A stretch of DNA of 64,000 nucleotides from Firm-04 sp045617625 (GTDB taxonomy: Bacteria > Bacillota > Clostridia > Oscillospirales > Ruminococcaceae), in contig JAZLJA010000040.1 of assembly GCA_045617625.1 (NCBI GenBank), forward strand, positions 10,070 through 74,069, given 5' to 3'. The first letter of the stretch is position 1; each line of letters begins with the position of its first letter. Below are positions 45,533 through 54,661 of this stretch, piece after piece. The notes beneath the pieces were generated by a model, which was not told where the DNA came from, did not search any database, and saw nothing but the letters and a program-made list of their open reading frames with translations. The position numbers and the translations under genes were made by a program.

Positions 45533-46693
45533 TTGGAACAGATCGCGATTATACTGAATTTGATATTTGAGGCTGTTGTGATCGTCTCACTGTTTGTATA
45601 TCTGAAAAAAACGATTGCAAAAACGCTGTATTCCTATCAGAATGCAGGCATCATCGGCGGGATCTTGTTTTCCTCGTTTTTGTTTTTGATGACTCTGCGT
45701 GTGGCGGTCTATGCGTGGCGTGACAATCGGCATGGCGAGGGTGTGCTGAGGGAGGTTCTGTATTTATTTGTGTCCTCCGCCGAGAAATTTCTTGTGGTGC
45801 TTGTCCCGTTTATGTTTCTGGTATTTTTTGCCGCTGCGCTGAGTAATCTTCAGCTGATGCGGCATGAGGGCAAATCGCCGCGCAATATGCTTGGTTTTGT
45901 GATGGGTACGCTGATCTTTGCGGTCACCCTAGCCTTGTTGTTCGGCTGGAATGCGTTTGCATCCTCTGTGCTGAGCAGACTTTATTTCGATGGGATGTCG
46001 TGGATTACTGTCTTCACGGTTGCTGTTCCGCTGTTTATGGATGGTCTGCTCAGCTATCTGGAATGCGTGATGATCGGGAATATGCTGTTGCAGCTTGCAT
46101 CTGTGCGCCGCAAAGTCAAATATGATGCGGATTACATCATCATTCTCGGCTGTTCCATTGATTCTGACGGAAAACCGTATCCGCTGCTGCGCGGGCGTAT
46201 TGACCGTGCGATTCAGTTTGCGGAGCGGCAGCAGAATGAAAACGGCAAGCTTGCATATTTTGTTCCGTCGGGCGGAAAAGGCTCGGATGAATGCATTTCG
46301 GAGTCTGAATCCATGCGGAATTATCTGGTGGAGCAGGGGATCGACCCTTCCCGCATTCTGATGGAGGATAAATCGACGACAACGCTTGAAAATATGCAGT
46401 TTTCCAAGAAACTGATCGAAGCGCATCACACTGCTGACGAGGCACCGAAGATCGTTTTTTCCACGAGCAACTACCATGTGTTCCGCAGCGGTATATTTGC
46501 CGAGCAGGCAGGATTGCACGCGGTCGGTATCGGAAGCAAAACCAAGGGCTATTTTTGGCCGAATGCCGCCATACGTGAATTTGTTGCACTTCTCTCGGTG
46601 CGCAAGCGTGCGCATCTGATGGTTGCGCTGTGTTTGCTGATTGTATCCGTGCTGATCGGCGTAGTGAATTACATCGTTGTTCTGCCAAAGTGA
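45533..46693 (+). CDS. YdcF/SanA-type (DUF218) membrane protein
   Basis: 386 residues with a TTG start at 45533, supported by GGGAGG at 7-8 bases. Several N-terminal membrane segments (about 5-185), then a DUF218 domain (about 200-350): ADYIIILGCSI, a glycine-rich VPSGGKGSDE, KSTTTLENMQFS and SNYHVFRSG are the family motifs. A final membrane segment closes the protein. Family members are linked to cell-envelope integrity or antibiotic sensitivity; the reaction is not known. A terminator follows directly. Confidence 0.85.
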   Translation: MEQIAIILNLIFEAVVIVSLFVYLKKTIAKTLYSYQNAGIIGGILFSSFLFLMTLRVAVYAWRDNRHGEGVLREVLYLFVSSAEKFLVVLVPFMFLVFFAAALSNLQLMRHEGKSPRNMLGFVMGTLIFAVTLALLFGWNAFASSVLSRLYFDGMSWITVFTVAVPLFMDGLLSYLECVMIGNMLLQLASVRRKVKYDADYIIILGCSIDSDGKPYPLLRGRIDRAIQFAERQQNENGKLAYFVPSGGKGSDECISESESMRNYLVEQGIDPSRILMEDKSTTTLENMQFSKKLIEAHHTADEAPKIVFSTSNYHVFRSGIFAEQAGLHAVGIGSKTKGYFWPNAAIREFVALLSVRKRAHLMVALCLLIVSVLIGVVNYIVVLPK

Positions 46694-46704
46694 AATGATA
46701 AATG

Positions 46705-46744
46705 AAACCGCCGCCGATGCGCAATACATCGGCGGCGGTTTTGC
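46705..46744. terminator. Bidirectional terminator after the YdcF-like gene
   Basis: A perfect 15-bp GC-rich stem AAACCGCCGCCGATG / CATCGGCGGCGGTTT (46705-46719, 46727-46741) with T4, between convergent genes. Confidence 0.9.
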
Positions 46745-46764
46745 GGTGTCCGAAATCTCAGATG

Positions 46765-47559
46765 TTATGCTTCAAAAAAGCTGAGAATGCGGGATTTATA
46801 GTCAGGTGCTTCGTCATATACGCCATGTCCGAATTCTTCGCCGTAGAAGAATGACTCACAGTGCAGTGCATCGGCAATGCGGCGTGAGGCATCGGCAGAG
46901 AGAACCTTGTCGCCCTCACAGCCAAGCACAAGGACAGTGCATCTGACGGTATGCAGCTGCGGGAGCAGATTGAATCCTGCGCAGCCCTTTGCCAGTGTGA
47001 GGAATCTGGAAAGCTCCGCATCTGTCAGCGGTGAGCTTCCTGCTTTCAGCATTTCACCGTATTGTGAAACGGTTGCAGGCGCATAGATCTTGTTGACCGT
47101 ATCTTCAATCAGCGCGTCGCATTGATGCTGTTCTGCGAGCGTGATCCAGTGCTGCACCACCGATTCGGCTTTTGCGTTCAAATCGGCAGCAGATGAACCG
47201 ACGATCAGTTTTTTCACCAGTGAGGGATGTGAAACCGCAAGGGAAAGTCCGATCATGCCGCCCTGCGATGCCCCGAACACATAGGCATCAGAAATACCGA
47301 GAAACTGCATGACTGCCGCAGTGTCATCTGCCATTTCGGCAATCGAATAGGAGTCTGGCAGATTTTTACGGCGGTCAAACAGATAGACGGTATAATCCGA
47401 CGCGAACATGGAGTACGCAGAGGCAACGGCATCGGCTGACAGCATGACGCTTTTCAGCGAAAGTCCCGGCAGAATGACGAAGATCTTGCTGCCCTGCCCG
47501 AATCGGGTGTATTCCATTTCGATGCCGTTCACAGATGCAAGATATACCATTTGCGTCAT
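46765..47559 (-). CDS. Alpha/beta hydrolase
   Basis: 264 residues, cytoplasmic. The nucleophile elbow is GASQGG (Ser near residue 97), the oxyanion region LPGLSLKS, an acid in GCEGDKV and a His in FGHGVYDE near the C-terminus. The substrate is not predictable; it could be an esterase or peptidase-like enzyme. It starts 6 bp after the FMN-binding protein gene, so the two are co-transcribed. Confidence 0.85.
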   Translation of the reverse strand: MTQMVYLASVNGIEMEYTRFGQGSKIFVILPGLSLKSVMLSADAVASAYSMFASDYTVYLFDRRKNLPDSYSIAEMADDTAAVMQFLGISDAYVFGASQGGMIGLSLAVSHPSLVKKLIVGSSAADLNAKAESVVQHWITLAEQHQCDALIEDTVNKIYAPATVSQYGEMLKAGSSPLTDAELSRFLTLAKGCAGFNLLPQLHTVRCTVLVLGCEGDKVLSADASRRIADALHCESFFYGEEFGHGVYDEAPDYKSRILSFFEA

Positions 47560-47565
47560 CTCCGA

Positions 47566-47958
47566 TCAGAATGTGACGACTCTGGGTGCATCGGTGAACG
47601 AACTGAAGGTCGCCGTTGCATTGCAGAAATAGAAAGCCTGTGTATTTCCGTCATTTTCATCATACATCGAGCGCAGATGCGGATAGGCATCGAGCATGGC
47701 TTTGCGTGCTTCCGCGCGGTCATCCTCGATCAGTTCGCCTGCAACGCGAAGCCATGTGCCGTTCATGAACGCACAGATCTCGGCTTTCGGGTTTGCGAGC
47801 AGCTGTGCGGAAACCGCTTTCGATTTGCCTGTCTGGATATAAAGCTTTCCCTCGAAGATGTTGACGGTGCCGAACGGACGGACGCGGGGCTGATCGCCCT
47901 CAACGGTTGCGAGATAGTAGGTATCGGCGGCTTTGAGAAAATCAAATACAGACTGCAT
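47566..47958 (-). CDS. Pyridoxamine 5'-phosphate oxidase-like FMN-binding protein
   Basis: 130 residues from the ATG at 47958 (AAAGGAG at 9 bases). The split-barrel pattern FLKAADTYYLATVEGDQPRV, RPFGTVNIFEGKLYIQTG and KAEICAFMNGTWLRVAGE matches the short PNPOx-like flavoprotein family that uses FMN or F420-like cofactors. The exact reaction is unknown. It is encoded between a lipoprotein gene and a hydrolase gene on the same strand. Confidence 0.87.
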   Translation of the reverse strand: MQSVFDFLKAADTYYLATVEGDQPRVRPFGTVNIFEGKLYIQTGKSKAVSAQLLANPKAEICAFMNGTWLRVAGELIEDDRAEARKAMLDAYPHLRSMYDENDGNTQAFYFCNATATFSSFTDAPRVVTF

Positions 47959-48022
47959 GGTGTGGAGACTCCTTTCAAAAATCAAAGATATTCGGAATTG
48001 TGAGTGCGGGGAAAAACGGGGA

Positions 48023-49102
48023 TCACTGTTTGGTATCGAAGAACTGACCGCATTTCCATGCGCCGTCCTCGTAGACAAGGGAGAATGTGTATTCATCATA
48101 AGCGATGCCGCTGTCAATTTCGGAATTATTATTGTATTCGCGGACTTTGAATGTCACTTCATCCTCGGTGATCTGTGTGACCTCCTCAACGGCAAGGTGG
48201 TCAAGCCAGACAGCATCGCCAAGACCTGAGAGCGTCAGCAGTTTTCCGTCATGTTCCAGATAGTATTTTGAGAGCGTGTCCTCGCGGTTTTGCTTGGAAA
48301 ACTCCTGGAAGAATGCATTTTCGAGCTTTTTCAGTGTCAGCGACTTGGGTTTGAGCACACTGTAGACGCCGCATTCGAGAACATCCTCCTCGCCTTCCAG
48401 TTCGACCATTTCGTCGCTGAATTCCAAATTGATTGAACGGGGCATCGGCAGCGGAAAAATATCCCAGAAATACTGCTGATACAGCACCGCACCGAGCGCA
48501 TACCATTGCTGCGGAGTGAAATTGAGATCATGTTTTGTCAGGCTGATGTCGATATACGATGCGCAGACATAGCCCTTTTGCCCGCCGTTGGAGACAAGCA
48601 GCCAGTTATTTCGTTCAACGAGGCCGCCCTGAAAACAATCGGCAGCGGAAAGAATGGTGACTTTCGAGTTGTCAGGCAGCAGCTTGACGATATTGCTCTT
48701 TTCAGTCGGCGCACTCCGCATATTCAGACCGTCCTTGGCGATGACTTTTCCCGTAATATCTAACGAAATCTCTGACAGGTTCGGAACATCCCTGCTGAGC
48801 AGCGGCAGGATTTCCTGTGGTGCCGCAGTGGTTTCGGTGCCGTCCGACGAACTTGTACTGACGGGCTGCGTGTCGGTTTCGGTGGAATCTGTAAGATGTA
48901 CGGTAGTTGTTTGGCTTTCCTTGAGTTGTGACAGGAGGGATTCCGGAATGGTAACAGTGGTTGAAACCGTGGTTTCGGTCATGCTTTCATCAGTTTGCTG
49001 CATTTCATCTTCGTAAGGTATCAGCGGAGCGTCGTTCAGGCAGCCGCACAGAGATGCACAGACGATAACGGAAGTGAGCAGCACGCGGAATGCTTTTGAC
49101 AT
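48023..49102 (-). CDS. Lipoprotein with Thr-rich linker and SH3-like domain
   Basis: 359 residues from the ATG at 49102 (GGAGG at 9 bases). Signal peptide with lipobox CASLCGC (lipidated Cys about 21). A Thr/Ser/Glu-rich linker (about 25-100) is followed by a bacterial SH3 domain (about 115-185: GLNMRSAPTEKSNIVKLLP and GYVCASYIDI). The C-terminal part (about 195-359) is not recognised. SH3 domains of this type often bind peptidoglycan. It has its own consensus promoter. Confidence 0.8.
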   Translation of the reverse strand: MSKAFRVLLTSVIVCASLCGCLNDAPLIPYEDEMQQTDESMTETTVSTTVTIPESLLSQLKESQTTTVHLTDSTETDTQPVSTSSSDGTETTAAPQEILPLLSRDVPNLSEISLDITGKVIAKDGLNMRSAPTEKSNIVKLLPDNSKVTILSAADCFQGGLVERNNWLLVSNGGQKGYVCASYIDISLTKHDLNFTPQQWYALGAVLYQQYFWDIFPLPMPRSINLEFSDEMVELEGEEDVLECGVYSVLKPKSLTLKKLENAFFQEFSKQNREDTLSKYYLEHDGKLLTLSGLGDAVWLDHLAVEEVTQITEDEVTFKVREYNNNSEIDSGIAYDEYTFSLVYEDGAWKCGQFFDTKQ

Positions 49103-49135
49103 AACGTAATTCCTCCAATTTGAACGATTTTTTAC

Positions 49136-49164
49136 ATTATACCGCATTTGAGAAAAAATGTCAA
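49136..49164 (-). promoter_or_regulatory. Promoter of the SH3 lipoprotein operon
   Basis: Minus strand TTGACA (49164-49159), 17-bp spacer, TATAAT (49141-49136), 34 bp before the start codon. Confidence 0.85.
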
Positions 49165-49263
49165 GTGAAACACGATTTCACTTGTCTGCACAAATCCTGG
49201 AAAATGAATACAATATGACGATAAAAGGCATAATTGTACATTTACATTCAGTCATAATCATGT

Positions 49264-49296
49264 TAAACTATAACTACAAAATATATATTTTGGGGG
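49264..49296 (+). promoter_or_regulatory. Candidate -10 and AT tract of the GH127 gene
   Basis: TAAACT (49264-49269), 8 bp, AAAATATATATTTT (49278-49291), then GGGGG (49292-49296), the ribosome-binding site of the GH127 gene. A weak -35 (TTACAT, 16-bp spacer) precedes. The same order occurs before the GH43/esterase gene. Confidence 0.45.
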
Positions 49297-49304
49297 AAAT
49301 AGAT

Positions 49305-52300
49305 ATGAAGTTAAAAAAACACCTCCTATCCTTGGCAACCTGTACAGCAGTTGTTCTGTCAGGTTTATCCGTGCCGAATTATGCGCAGAACGACGTATCT
49401 GCGGCAGAATCGGCGATGCAAACGTTCTCCCTCGGCGATTTTGTCATGGAGGATGCGTACTGTTCCAACGCGTTGAAGCTGGAATATGACTATCTCGCAT
49501 CTTTTGACACGAATCGTCTGCTGTCGGGGTTCCGCCAGAATGCGGGCTTAAACACCTTCGGCGCGAAACGCTATGACGGCTGGGAGAACTCACTGATTGC
49601 GGGTCATTGTGTCGGTCACTATCTGACGGCTGTGGCACAGGGCATCGCAAACGCAACCTTTACCGAAGAACAGCACAAGGTTTTGTACGGCAAAATGACA
49701 GCCATCGTTGATGGACTGCTTGAATGCCAGAAGAATTCCAAGGGGAAGCAGGGATTCATCTGGGGCGCACCTGTCAATAGCGGACAGAGCGTTGAGGGGC
49801 AGTTTGACAACGTCGAGCACGGCAAAACCAGCATCACCACCGAAGCATGGGTGCCGTGGTACACGATGCACAAGATCTTGCAGGGTCTGGTCGATGTCTA
49901 CAATCTGACAGGCTATGAGAATGCAAAAACCGTAGCATCGGGTGTCGGCGACTGGTCTTACAACCGTGCAAAGGGCTGGAATGATTCCACGCACCGCACC
50001 GTGCTTGGCATCGAATTCGGCGGCATGAACGAGTGCCTCTATGATCTGTATGCCATCACGGGCAAAGAAAGCCATGCTGTTGCAGCACATTATTTCGATG
50101 ATGAATCGCTGTATCAGCGCATTTCGGCAGGCGGAGCAAACGCGCTGAACAATATGCACTCGAACACCACGATCCCGAAATTCCTCGGCGCACTCAAGCG
50201 TTACATCGTTCTGGACGGCAAAACCATCAACGGGCAGAAAGTCGATGCCTCTGCATATCTGAAATATGTTGAAAACTTCTGGCAGATGGTCGTTGACCGT
50301 CATACCTACGCAAACGGCGGATGCAGTGAATGGGAACGCTGGGGCGAAGATTATCAGCTTGACAAAGAACGCACCAACTGCAACTGTGAGACTTGTATCG
50401 CATACAATATGCTCAAAATGAGCCGCACACTGTTTGCCATCACAGGCGATAAGAAGTACATGGATTACTACGAGAACACCTATTATAATTCGATGCTGTC
50501 CTCGCAGAACCCCGAAACGGGCATGACCACTTATTTTCAACCGATGGCGACGGGCTATTTCAAGTGTTACAGCACTCCGTACACCAAATTCTGGTGCTGC
50601 ACAGGTTCCGGTATGGAAAGCTTCACTAAGCTTGGCGATGCAAACTATATGGCAGACGGCAACACGCTGTATGTCAACATTTATCAGTCCGGTACGCTGA
50701 ACTGGAAAGAACAGAATGTCACTGTGAAGCAGGAAAGCAACATCCCGCAGGATGACACGGCAAACTTCACGATCTCCGGCAGCGGCGATCTGGATTTCCG
50801 CTTCCGTATTCCTGACTGGGCGGCAGCCAACCCGACCATTACGGTCAACGGCACAAAGTACACCTACACCAATGTCAACGGATATGCCGATGTCAAGGGC
50901 AGCTTCAAGGACGGCGACAAGATCGCTGTCAAGCTTCCGGCACAGGTCACTGTCTGCACATTGCCCGATTCCTCGAACAGCTATGCATTCAAGTATGGCC
51001 CGATCCTGCTGAGTACCGCTCTCGGCACCTCGAACATGAAGGAAGGCTCCACGGGCATGTGGGTGACGATCCCTGCGGATAAGGTCGTCCAGAATGAAAC
51101 CGTCACGATTTCCAACAATCAGTCGGTGGAAGCATTCATGTTCAACATCAACGAGAACCTCGTCAAAGATCCTGACAGCATGAAGTTCACGCTGAAGGGC
51201 ACCAACCAGAATCTCGTTTTCACCCCGCATTATCTCCAGTATAAGGAACGCTACGGCATTTACTTCTATTATAAGAGCGCGACACAGGGCGGCGCAGAGG
51301 ATATCCCGCGCTCCCGCACTTCTACCGTTGATACCGTGCAGGCAGGTTACGGTCAGTATGAAAACGACAACCTCCACCTGATGACGGACAACAATTCTGT
51401 CGGCTCCACCGACGGCTCCACCTTCCGTTACGCACAGGCAGGCGGTTCGTTCGGTTACAAAATGGCGATCAATCCTGAAGCAGCATTCAGCTTTGTCGAT
51501 TTCATGCTTGCAAAAGAAGATAACGGCAAGACCCTTCGTGTTGTTGTCGGCGATACCATCCTCTATGACGAGACTCTCAACTACACGGGCAATGCAGAGA
51601 CCTACAAGGTCAACCTGATGATTCCGCAGTCCGTCATTGATGAATGCGCATATGAGCATGAAGCTGACGGCGATACTTACACGGTTCTGGATGTTATGTT
51701 CTATCCCACAGACGGCAAGGATTCTGCCCGTGTCTGTGAATTCATTCACACCACGGCTGTGACGCCTGTTTACAAGTATGACAGCGACGTTGCATACTTC
51801 GTCAACTGCGGCGACCACAATGTCAGCACTGCTTGCTCTGACAGTAATTTCGGTCTTTACAACAGCCTCACAGAACAGCTTTACGGTACTGATAAGGTTT
51901 CCGGTTATGAGTGGGGTCTGATTGATGATGCCACCGACCAGTATAACGGCAGCTCCAAGAGCAAGGGCATTTATACCGCAAACACATGGCCGAATGAGAG
52001 TTCCACAGGCGATGCCACCGACAAAACCGGCAGCTTCCGCTATACCAAGAACCAGTATGAGAACAACATCGCACGTCACCTTGATTACGGATTCACGCTG
52101 CCGAATGGCACTTACAAAGTGGAAGTCGGCTATGCGAACCCGTGGAACTGCTCGAACAAGCCCTCCTGCTATGCGAACTATGGCACAGCAAACCAGCAGG
52201 TTATTGCTGAAAGCACAGATCTTTCCTCTGCGAACAAGGTTTCGGGCAGCGTGTCTGTCACCGACGGAACTTTGAGTCTCAACTTCCGCAGCGAGGATAA

Positions 52301-52589
52301 GGCGATCAATGTGACGTATATCAAGATCTCCTTTGATCAGCTGGATGAACTTCCGAAGTACACGCCCGAACCTCCTGTTGATCCGCCCGCTGAAAAACTG
52401 CTCGGCGATGTCAACTGCGATGGCGTTGTGACAGTCTCGGATGCGATTCTGATGAGCCGTATCTCACAGGAAGATACCACCGTGGATGTCAACGCACAGG
52501 GATTGATCAATGGCGATGCAAATGAGGACGGCGTCTACAACAGTGCTGATGTCACCGTGATCCTTCATATTGTAGCAAAACTTGTATAA
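49305..52589 (+). CDS. GH127-type beta-L-arabinofuranosidase with carbohydrate-binding region and dockerin
   Basis: 1094 residues from the ATG at 49305 (GGGGGA upstream, opens a signal peptide of about 37 residues). The catalytic part (about 45-620) is of the GH127/DUF1680 type: the zinc-site motif ETC in NCNCETCIAYNMLKMSRT and the adjacent C431-C432 in KFWCCTGSGMESF, where the first Cys is the nucleophile in characterised GH127. A malectin-like or related carbohydrate-binding region covers about 820-1015. The C-terminal dockerin (about 1030-1094) has DVNCDGVVTVSD and DANEDGVYNSAD. It removes L-arabinose from plant or glycoprotein glycans and can join the cellulosome. Confidence 0.9.
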   Translation: MKLKKHLLSLATCTAVVLSGLSVPNYAQNDVSAAESAMQTFSLGDFVMEDAYCSNALKLEYDYLASFDTNRLLSGFRQNAGLNTFGAKRYDGWENSLIAGHCVGHYLTAVAQGIANATFTEEQHKVLYGKMTAIVDGLLECQKNSKGKQGFIWGAPVNSGQSVEGQFDNVEHGKTSITTEAWVPWYTMHKILQGLVDVYNLTGYENAKTVASGVGDWSYNRAKGWNDSTHRTVLGIEFGGMNECLYDLYAITGKESHAVAAHYFDDESLYQRISAGGANALNNMHSNTTIPKFLGALKRYIVLDGKTINGQKVDASAYLKYVENFWQMVVDRHTYANGGCSEWERWGEDYQLDKERTNCNCETCIAYNMLKMSRTLFAITGDKKYMDYYENTYYNSMLSSQNPETGMTTYFQPMATGYFKCYSTPYTKFWCCTGSGMESFTKLGDANYMADGNTLYVNIYQSGTLNWKEQNVTVKQESNIPQDDTANFTISGSGDLDFRFRIPDWAAANPTITVNGTKYTYTNVNGYADVKGSFKDGDKIAVKLPAQVTVCTLPDSSNSYAFKYGPILLSTALGTSNMKEGSTGMWVTIPADKVVQNETVTISNNQSVEAFMFNINENLVKDPDSMKFTLKGTNQNLVFTPHYLQYKERYGIYFYYKSATQGGAEDIPRSRTSTVDTVQAGYGQYENDNLHLMTDNNSVGSTDGSTFRYAQAGGSFGYKMAINPEAAFSFVDFMLAKEDNGKTLRVVVGDTILYDETLNYTGNAETYKVNLMIPQSVIDECAYEHEADGDTYTVLDVMFYPTDGKDSARVCEFIHTTAVTPVYKYDSDVAYFVNCGDHNVSTACSDSNFGLYNSLTEQLYGTDKVSGYEWGLIDDATDQYNGSSKSKGIYTANTWPNESSTGDATDKTGSFRYTKNQYENNIARHLDYGFTLPNGTYKVEVGYANPWNCSNKPSCYANYGTANQQVIAESTDLSSANKVSGSVSVTDGTLSLNFRSEDKAINVTYIKISFDQLDELPKYTPEPPVDPPAEKLLGDVNCDGVVTVSDAILMSRISQEDTTVDVNAQGLINGDANEDGVYNSADVTVILHIVAKLV

Positions 52590-52609
52590 GTCCTCCTTAC
52601 TTATACGGA

Positions 52610-52652
52610 TTCCCCCGCAAACAGCATTTGCTGATTTGCGGGGGAACCTTTT
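52610..52652 (+). terminator. Terminator after the GH127 gene
   Basis: A perfect 12-bp stem TTCCCCCGCAAA / TTTGCGGGGGAA (52610-52621, 52635-52646) followed by CCTTTTT. A weaker 7-bp hairpin (GTATAAG / CTTATAC) lies just before it. Confidence 0.85.
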
Positions 52653-52805
52653 TATGAGGTATTTGCGGCGGATGAAATATGGGGGGGACGCTGCCGGCAG
52701 ACAGTGAGATCTCTTTTAGCATCCGAACACTACGCACGGAATCGACGGAAAAAGGGGTGATTCTATCAAATATTGTGATTTCTTTCACAAATTTGCGAAA
52801 AGCTC

Positions 52806-52834
52806 TTGATTTTGTCGGTGAAATCCGCTATAAT
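52806..52834 (+). promoter_or_regulatory. Promoter of the NifU-like/GGGtGRT operon
   Basis: TTGATT (52806-52811), 17-bp spacer, TATAAT (52829-52834), 52 bp before the ATG at 52887. Confidence 0.75.
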
Positions 52835-52886
52835 ATATACTATGTACGGGAACGCGAAAGCGTCTCTCACAGAAAGGAGTTATTTT

Positions 52887-53579
52887 ATGATTTATACGAA
52901 TCAGGTTGAAAGTATGTGCCCCATTCAGCAAGGCGTTGCACACGGCGCAGCTCCGATTCCCGAGGAGGCAAAGTGGGTCAAGGCAAAGGAAGTCAAGGAC
53001 ATTTCGGGCTTTACACACGGTGTGGGCTGGTGCGCACCGCAGCAGGGCTGCTGCAAGCTGACCCTCAATGTCAAGGAAGGCGTCATTCAGGAGGCTCTGG
53101 TGGAGACACTGGGCTGCTCCGGTATGACCCATTCTGCTGCAATGGCATCTGAGATCCTGCCCGGCAGAACCATTCTTGAAGCACTGAACACCGACCTCGT
53201 CTGCGATGCAATCAACACCGCAATGCGTGAGCTGTTCCTTCAGATCGTCTACGGCAGAAGCCAGAGTGCATTCTCTGAGGACGGTCTTGCAATCGGCGCA
53301 GGACTTGAAGACCTTGGTAAGGGTCTGCGTTCACAGGTCGGTACTATGTATGGTACACTTGCAAAGGGTCCCCGTTATCTCGAAATGACCGACGGCTACG
53401 TGACCAAGCTTGCACTGGATGCTGACGACCAGATCATCGGCTATCAGTTTGTCAACTTTGGCAAAATGATGGATTATATCAAAGCAGGCGATGATGCAAA
53501 CACCGCATTCCAGAAGGCACAGGGTCAGTATGGCAGAGTTGCTGATGCTGTCAAGTTCGTTGATCCGAGAAAAGAATAA
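52887..53579 (+). CDS. NifU-like iron-sulfur cluster scaffold protein
   Basis: 230 residues from the ATG at 52887 (AGAAAGGAG upstream); a frame extension to 52806 overlaps the promoter. The middle part resembles the NifU/IscU scaffold fold: VGWCAPQQGCCKLTLNVKEG and VETLGCSGMTHSAAMASE carry conserved cysteines, and GRTILEAL follows. The C-terminal third is not of the standard NifU type. This protein is found next to the GGGtGRT protein in many anaerobic Firmicutes; the client of the pair is unknown. The genes are 14 bp apart. Confidence 0.82.
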   Translation: MIYTNQVESMCPIQQGVAHGAAPIPEEAKWVKAKEVKDISGFTHGVGWCAPQQGCCKLTLNVKEGVIQEALVETLGCSGMTHSAAMASEILPGRTILEALNTDLVCDAINTAMRELFLQIVYGRSQSAFSEDGLAIGAGLEDLGKGLRSQVGTMYGTLAKGPRYLEMTDGYVTKLALDADDQIIGYQFVNFGKMMDYIKAGDDANTAFQKAQGQYGRVADAVKFVDPRKE

Positions 53580-53593
53580 GGAGGATTTGTATT

Positions 53594-54592
53594 ATGGCAT
53601 TGTTTGAGTCTTATGAGAGAAGAGAAAAGCAGATTCTCGCTGTTCTTGCACAGTACGGCATCAAATCCATCGAGGAGTGCCTTGACATCTGCAAAGAAAA
53701 GGGCTTTGATCCTTATAAAATCACTGAGGGCATTCAGCCGATCTGCTTTGAAAATGCAAAGTGGGCTTACACCGTAGGCTGCGCAATCGCAATCAAGAAA
53801 GGCTGCAAGCGTGCAGCTGATGCCGCTGCTGCAATCGGTGAGGGCTTGCAGGCATTCTGCATTCCCGGTTCTGTTGCTGACCAGAGAAAAGTTGGTCTTG
53901 GTCACGGCAATCTCGGCAAAATGCTGCTTGAAGAAGAGACTGAGTGCTTTGCTTTCCTTGCAGGTCACGAGTCTTTCGCAGCTGCTGAAGGTGCAATCGG
54001 TATCGCAGAAAAGGCAAACAAGGTTCGTAAGAACCCGCTGCGTGTCATTCTGAACGGTCTGGGCAAAGACGCTGCACAGATCATTGCACGTATCAACGGC
54101 TTCACTTATGTTGAGACCGAGATGGATTACTACACCGGCGAGGTCAAGGAAGTGTTCCGCAAGGCATATTCCGATGGTTTGCGTGCAAAGGTCAACTGTT
54201 ATGGTGCAAATGATGTCCGCGAAGGCGTGGCAATCATGTGGAAGGAAAAGGTTGACGTTTCCATCACCGGTAACTCCACCAACCCGACTCGTTTCCAGCA
54301 TCCTGTTGCAGGCACCTATAAGAAGGAATGCGTTGACGCAGGTAAGAAGTACTTCTCTGTTGCATCCGGCGGCGGCACGGGCCGTACCCTCCACCCCGAC
54401 AATATGGCAGCAGGTCCTGCTTCCTACGGCATGACTGATACCATGGGTCGTATGCACTCTGATGCACAGTTTGCAGGTTCTTCTTCTGTTCCTGCACACG
54501 TTGAGATGATGGGTCTGATCGGCATGGGCAACAACCCGATGGTCGGTGCTACTGTTGCTTGTGCAGTTGCTGTTGAAGAGGCTATGAAATAA
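53594..54592 (+). CDS. GGGtGRT family protein
   Basis: 332 residues, cytoplasmic. It contains the family-defining glycine-rich motif GGGTGRT (in VASGGGTGRTLHPDN, near residue 260), and conserved stretches GHGNLGKMLLEEETECF and LGKDAAQIIARINGF. The biochemical role of the family is not known to me. Its constant pairing with a NifU-like scaffold suggests iron-sulfur protein assembly or a redox function. Codon use in this pair is more strongly biased than in the neighbouring genes, suggesting high expression. Confidence 0.88.
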   Translation: MALFESYERREKQILAVLAQYGIKSIEECLDICKEKGFDPYKITEGIQPICFENAKWAYTVGCAIAIKKGCKRAADAAAAIGEGLQAFCIPGSVADQRKVGLGHGNLGKMLLEEETECFAFLAGHESFAAAEGAIGIAEKANKVRKNPLRVILNGLGKDAAQIIARINGFTYVETEMDYYTGEVKEVFRKAYSDGLRAKVNCYGANDVREGVAIMWKEKVDVSITGNSTNPTRFQHPVAGTYKKECVDAGKKYFSVASGGGTGRTLHPDNMAAGPASYGMTDTMGRMHSDAQFAGSSSVPAHVEMMGLIGMGNNPMVGATVACAVAVEEAMK

Positions 54593-54606
54593 TCATTAAG
54601 CCAATG

Positions 54607-54645
54607 AAAAAGAACTTCCGATTTTTGCAGTCGGAAGTTCTTTTT
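54607..54645. terminator. Bidirectional terminator after the GGGtGRT gene
   Basis: AAAAAGAACTTCCGA / TCGGAAGTTCTTTTT (54607-54621, 54631-54645), a perfect stem with a 9-nt loop, between convergent genes. Confidence 0.9.
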
Positions 54646-54661
54646 ATATTTTGATGTTGCG

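Noticed and set aside
49590..52079. Long open frame of 829 codons on the minus strand
   Set aside because: It is antisense to the GH127 gene and arises from its biased codon use; the GH127 motifs and dockerin on the plus strand are unambiguous.
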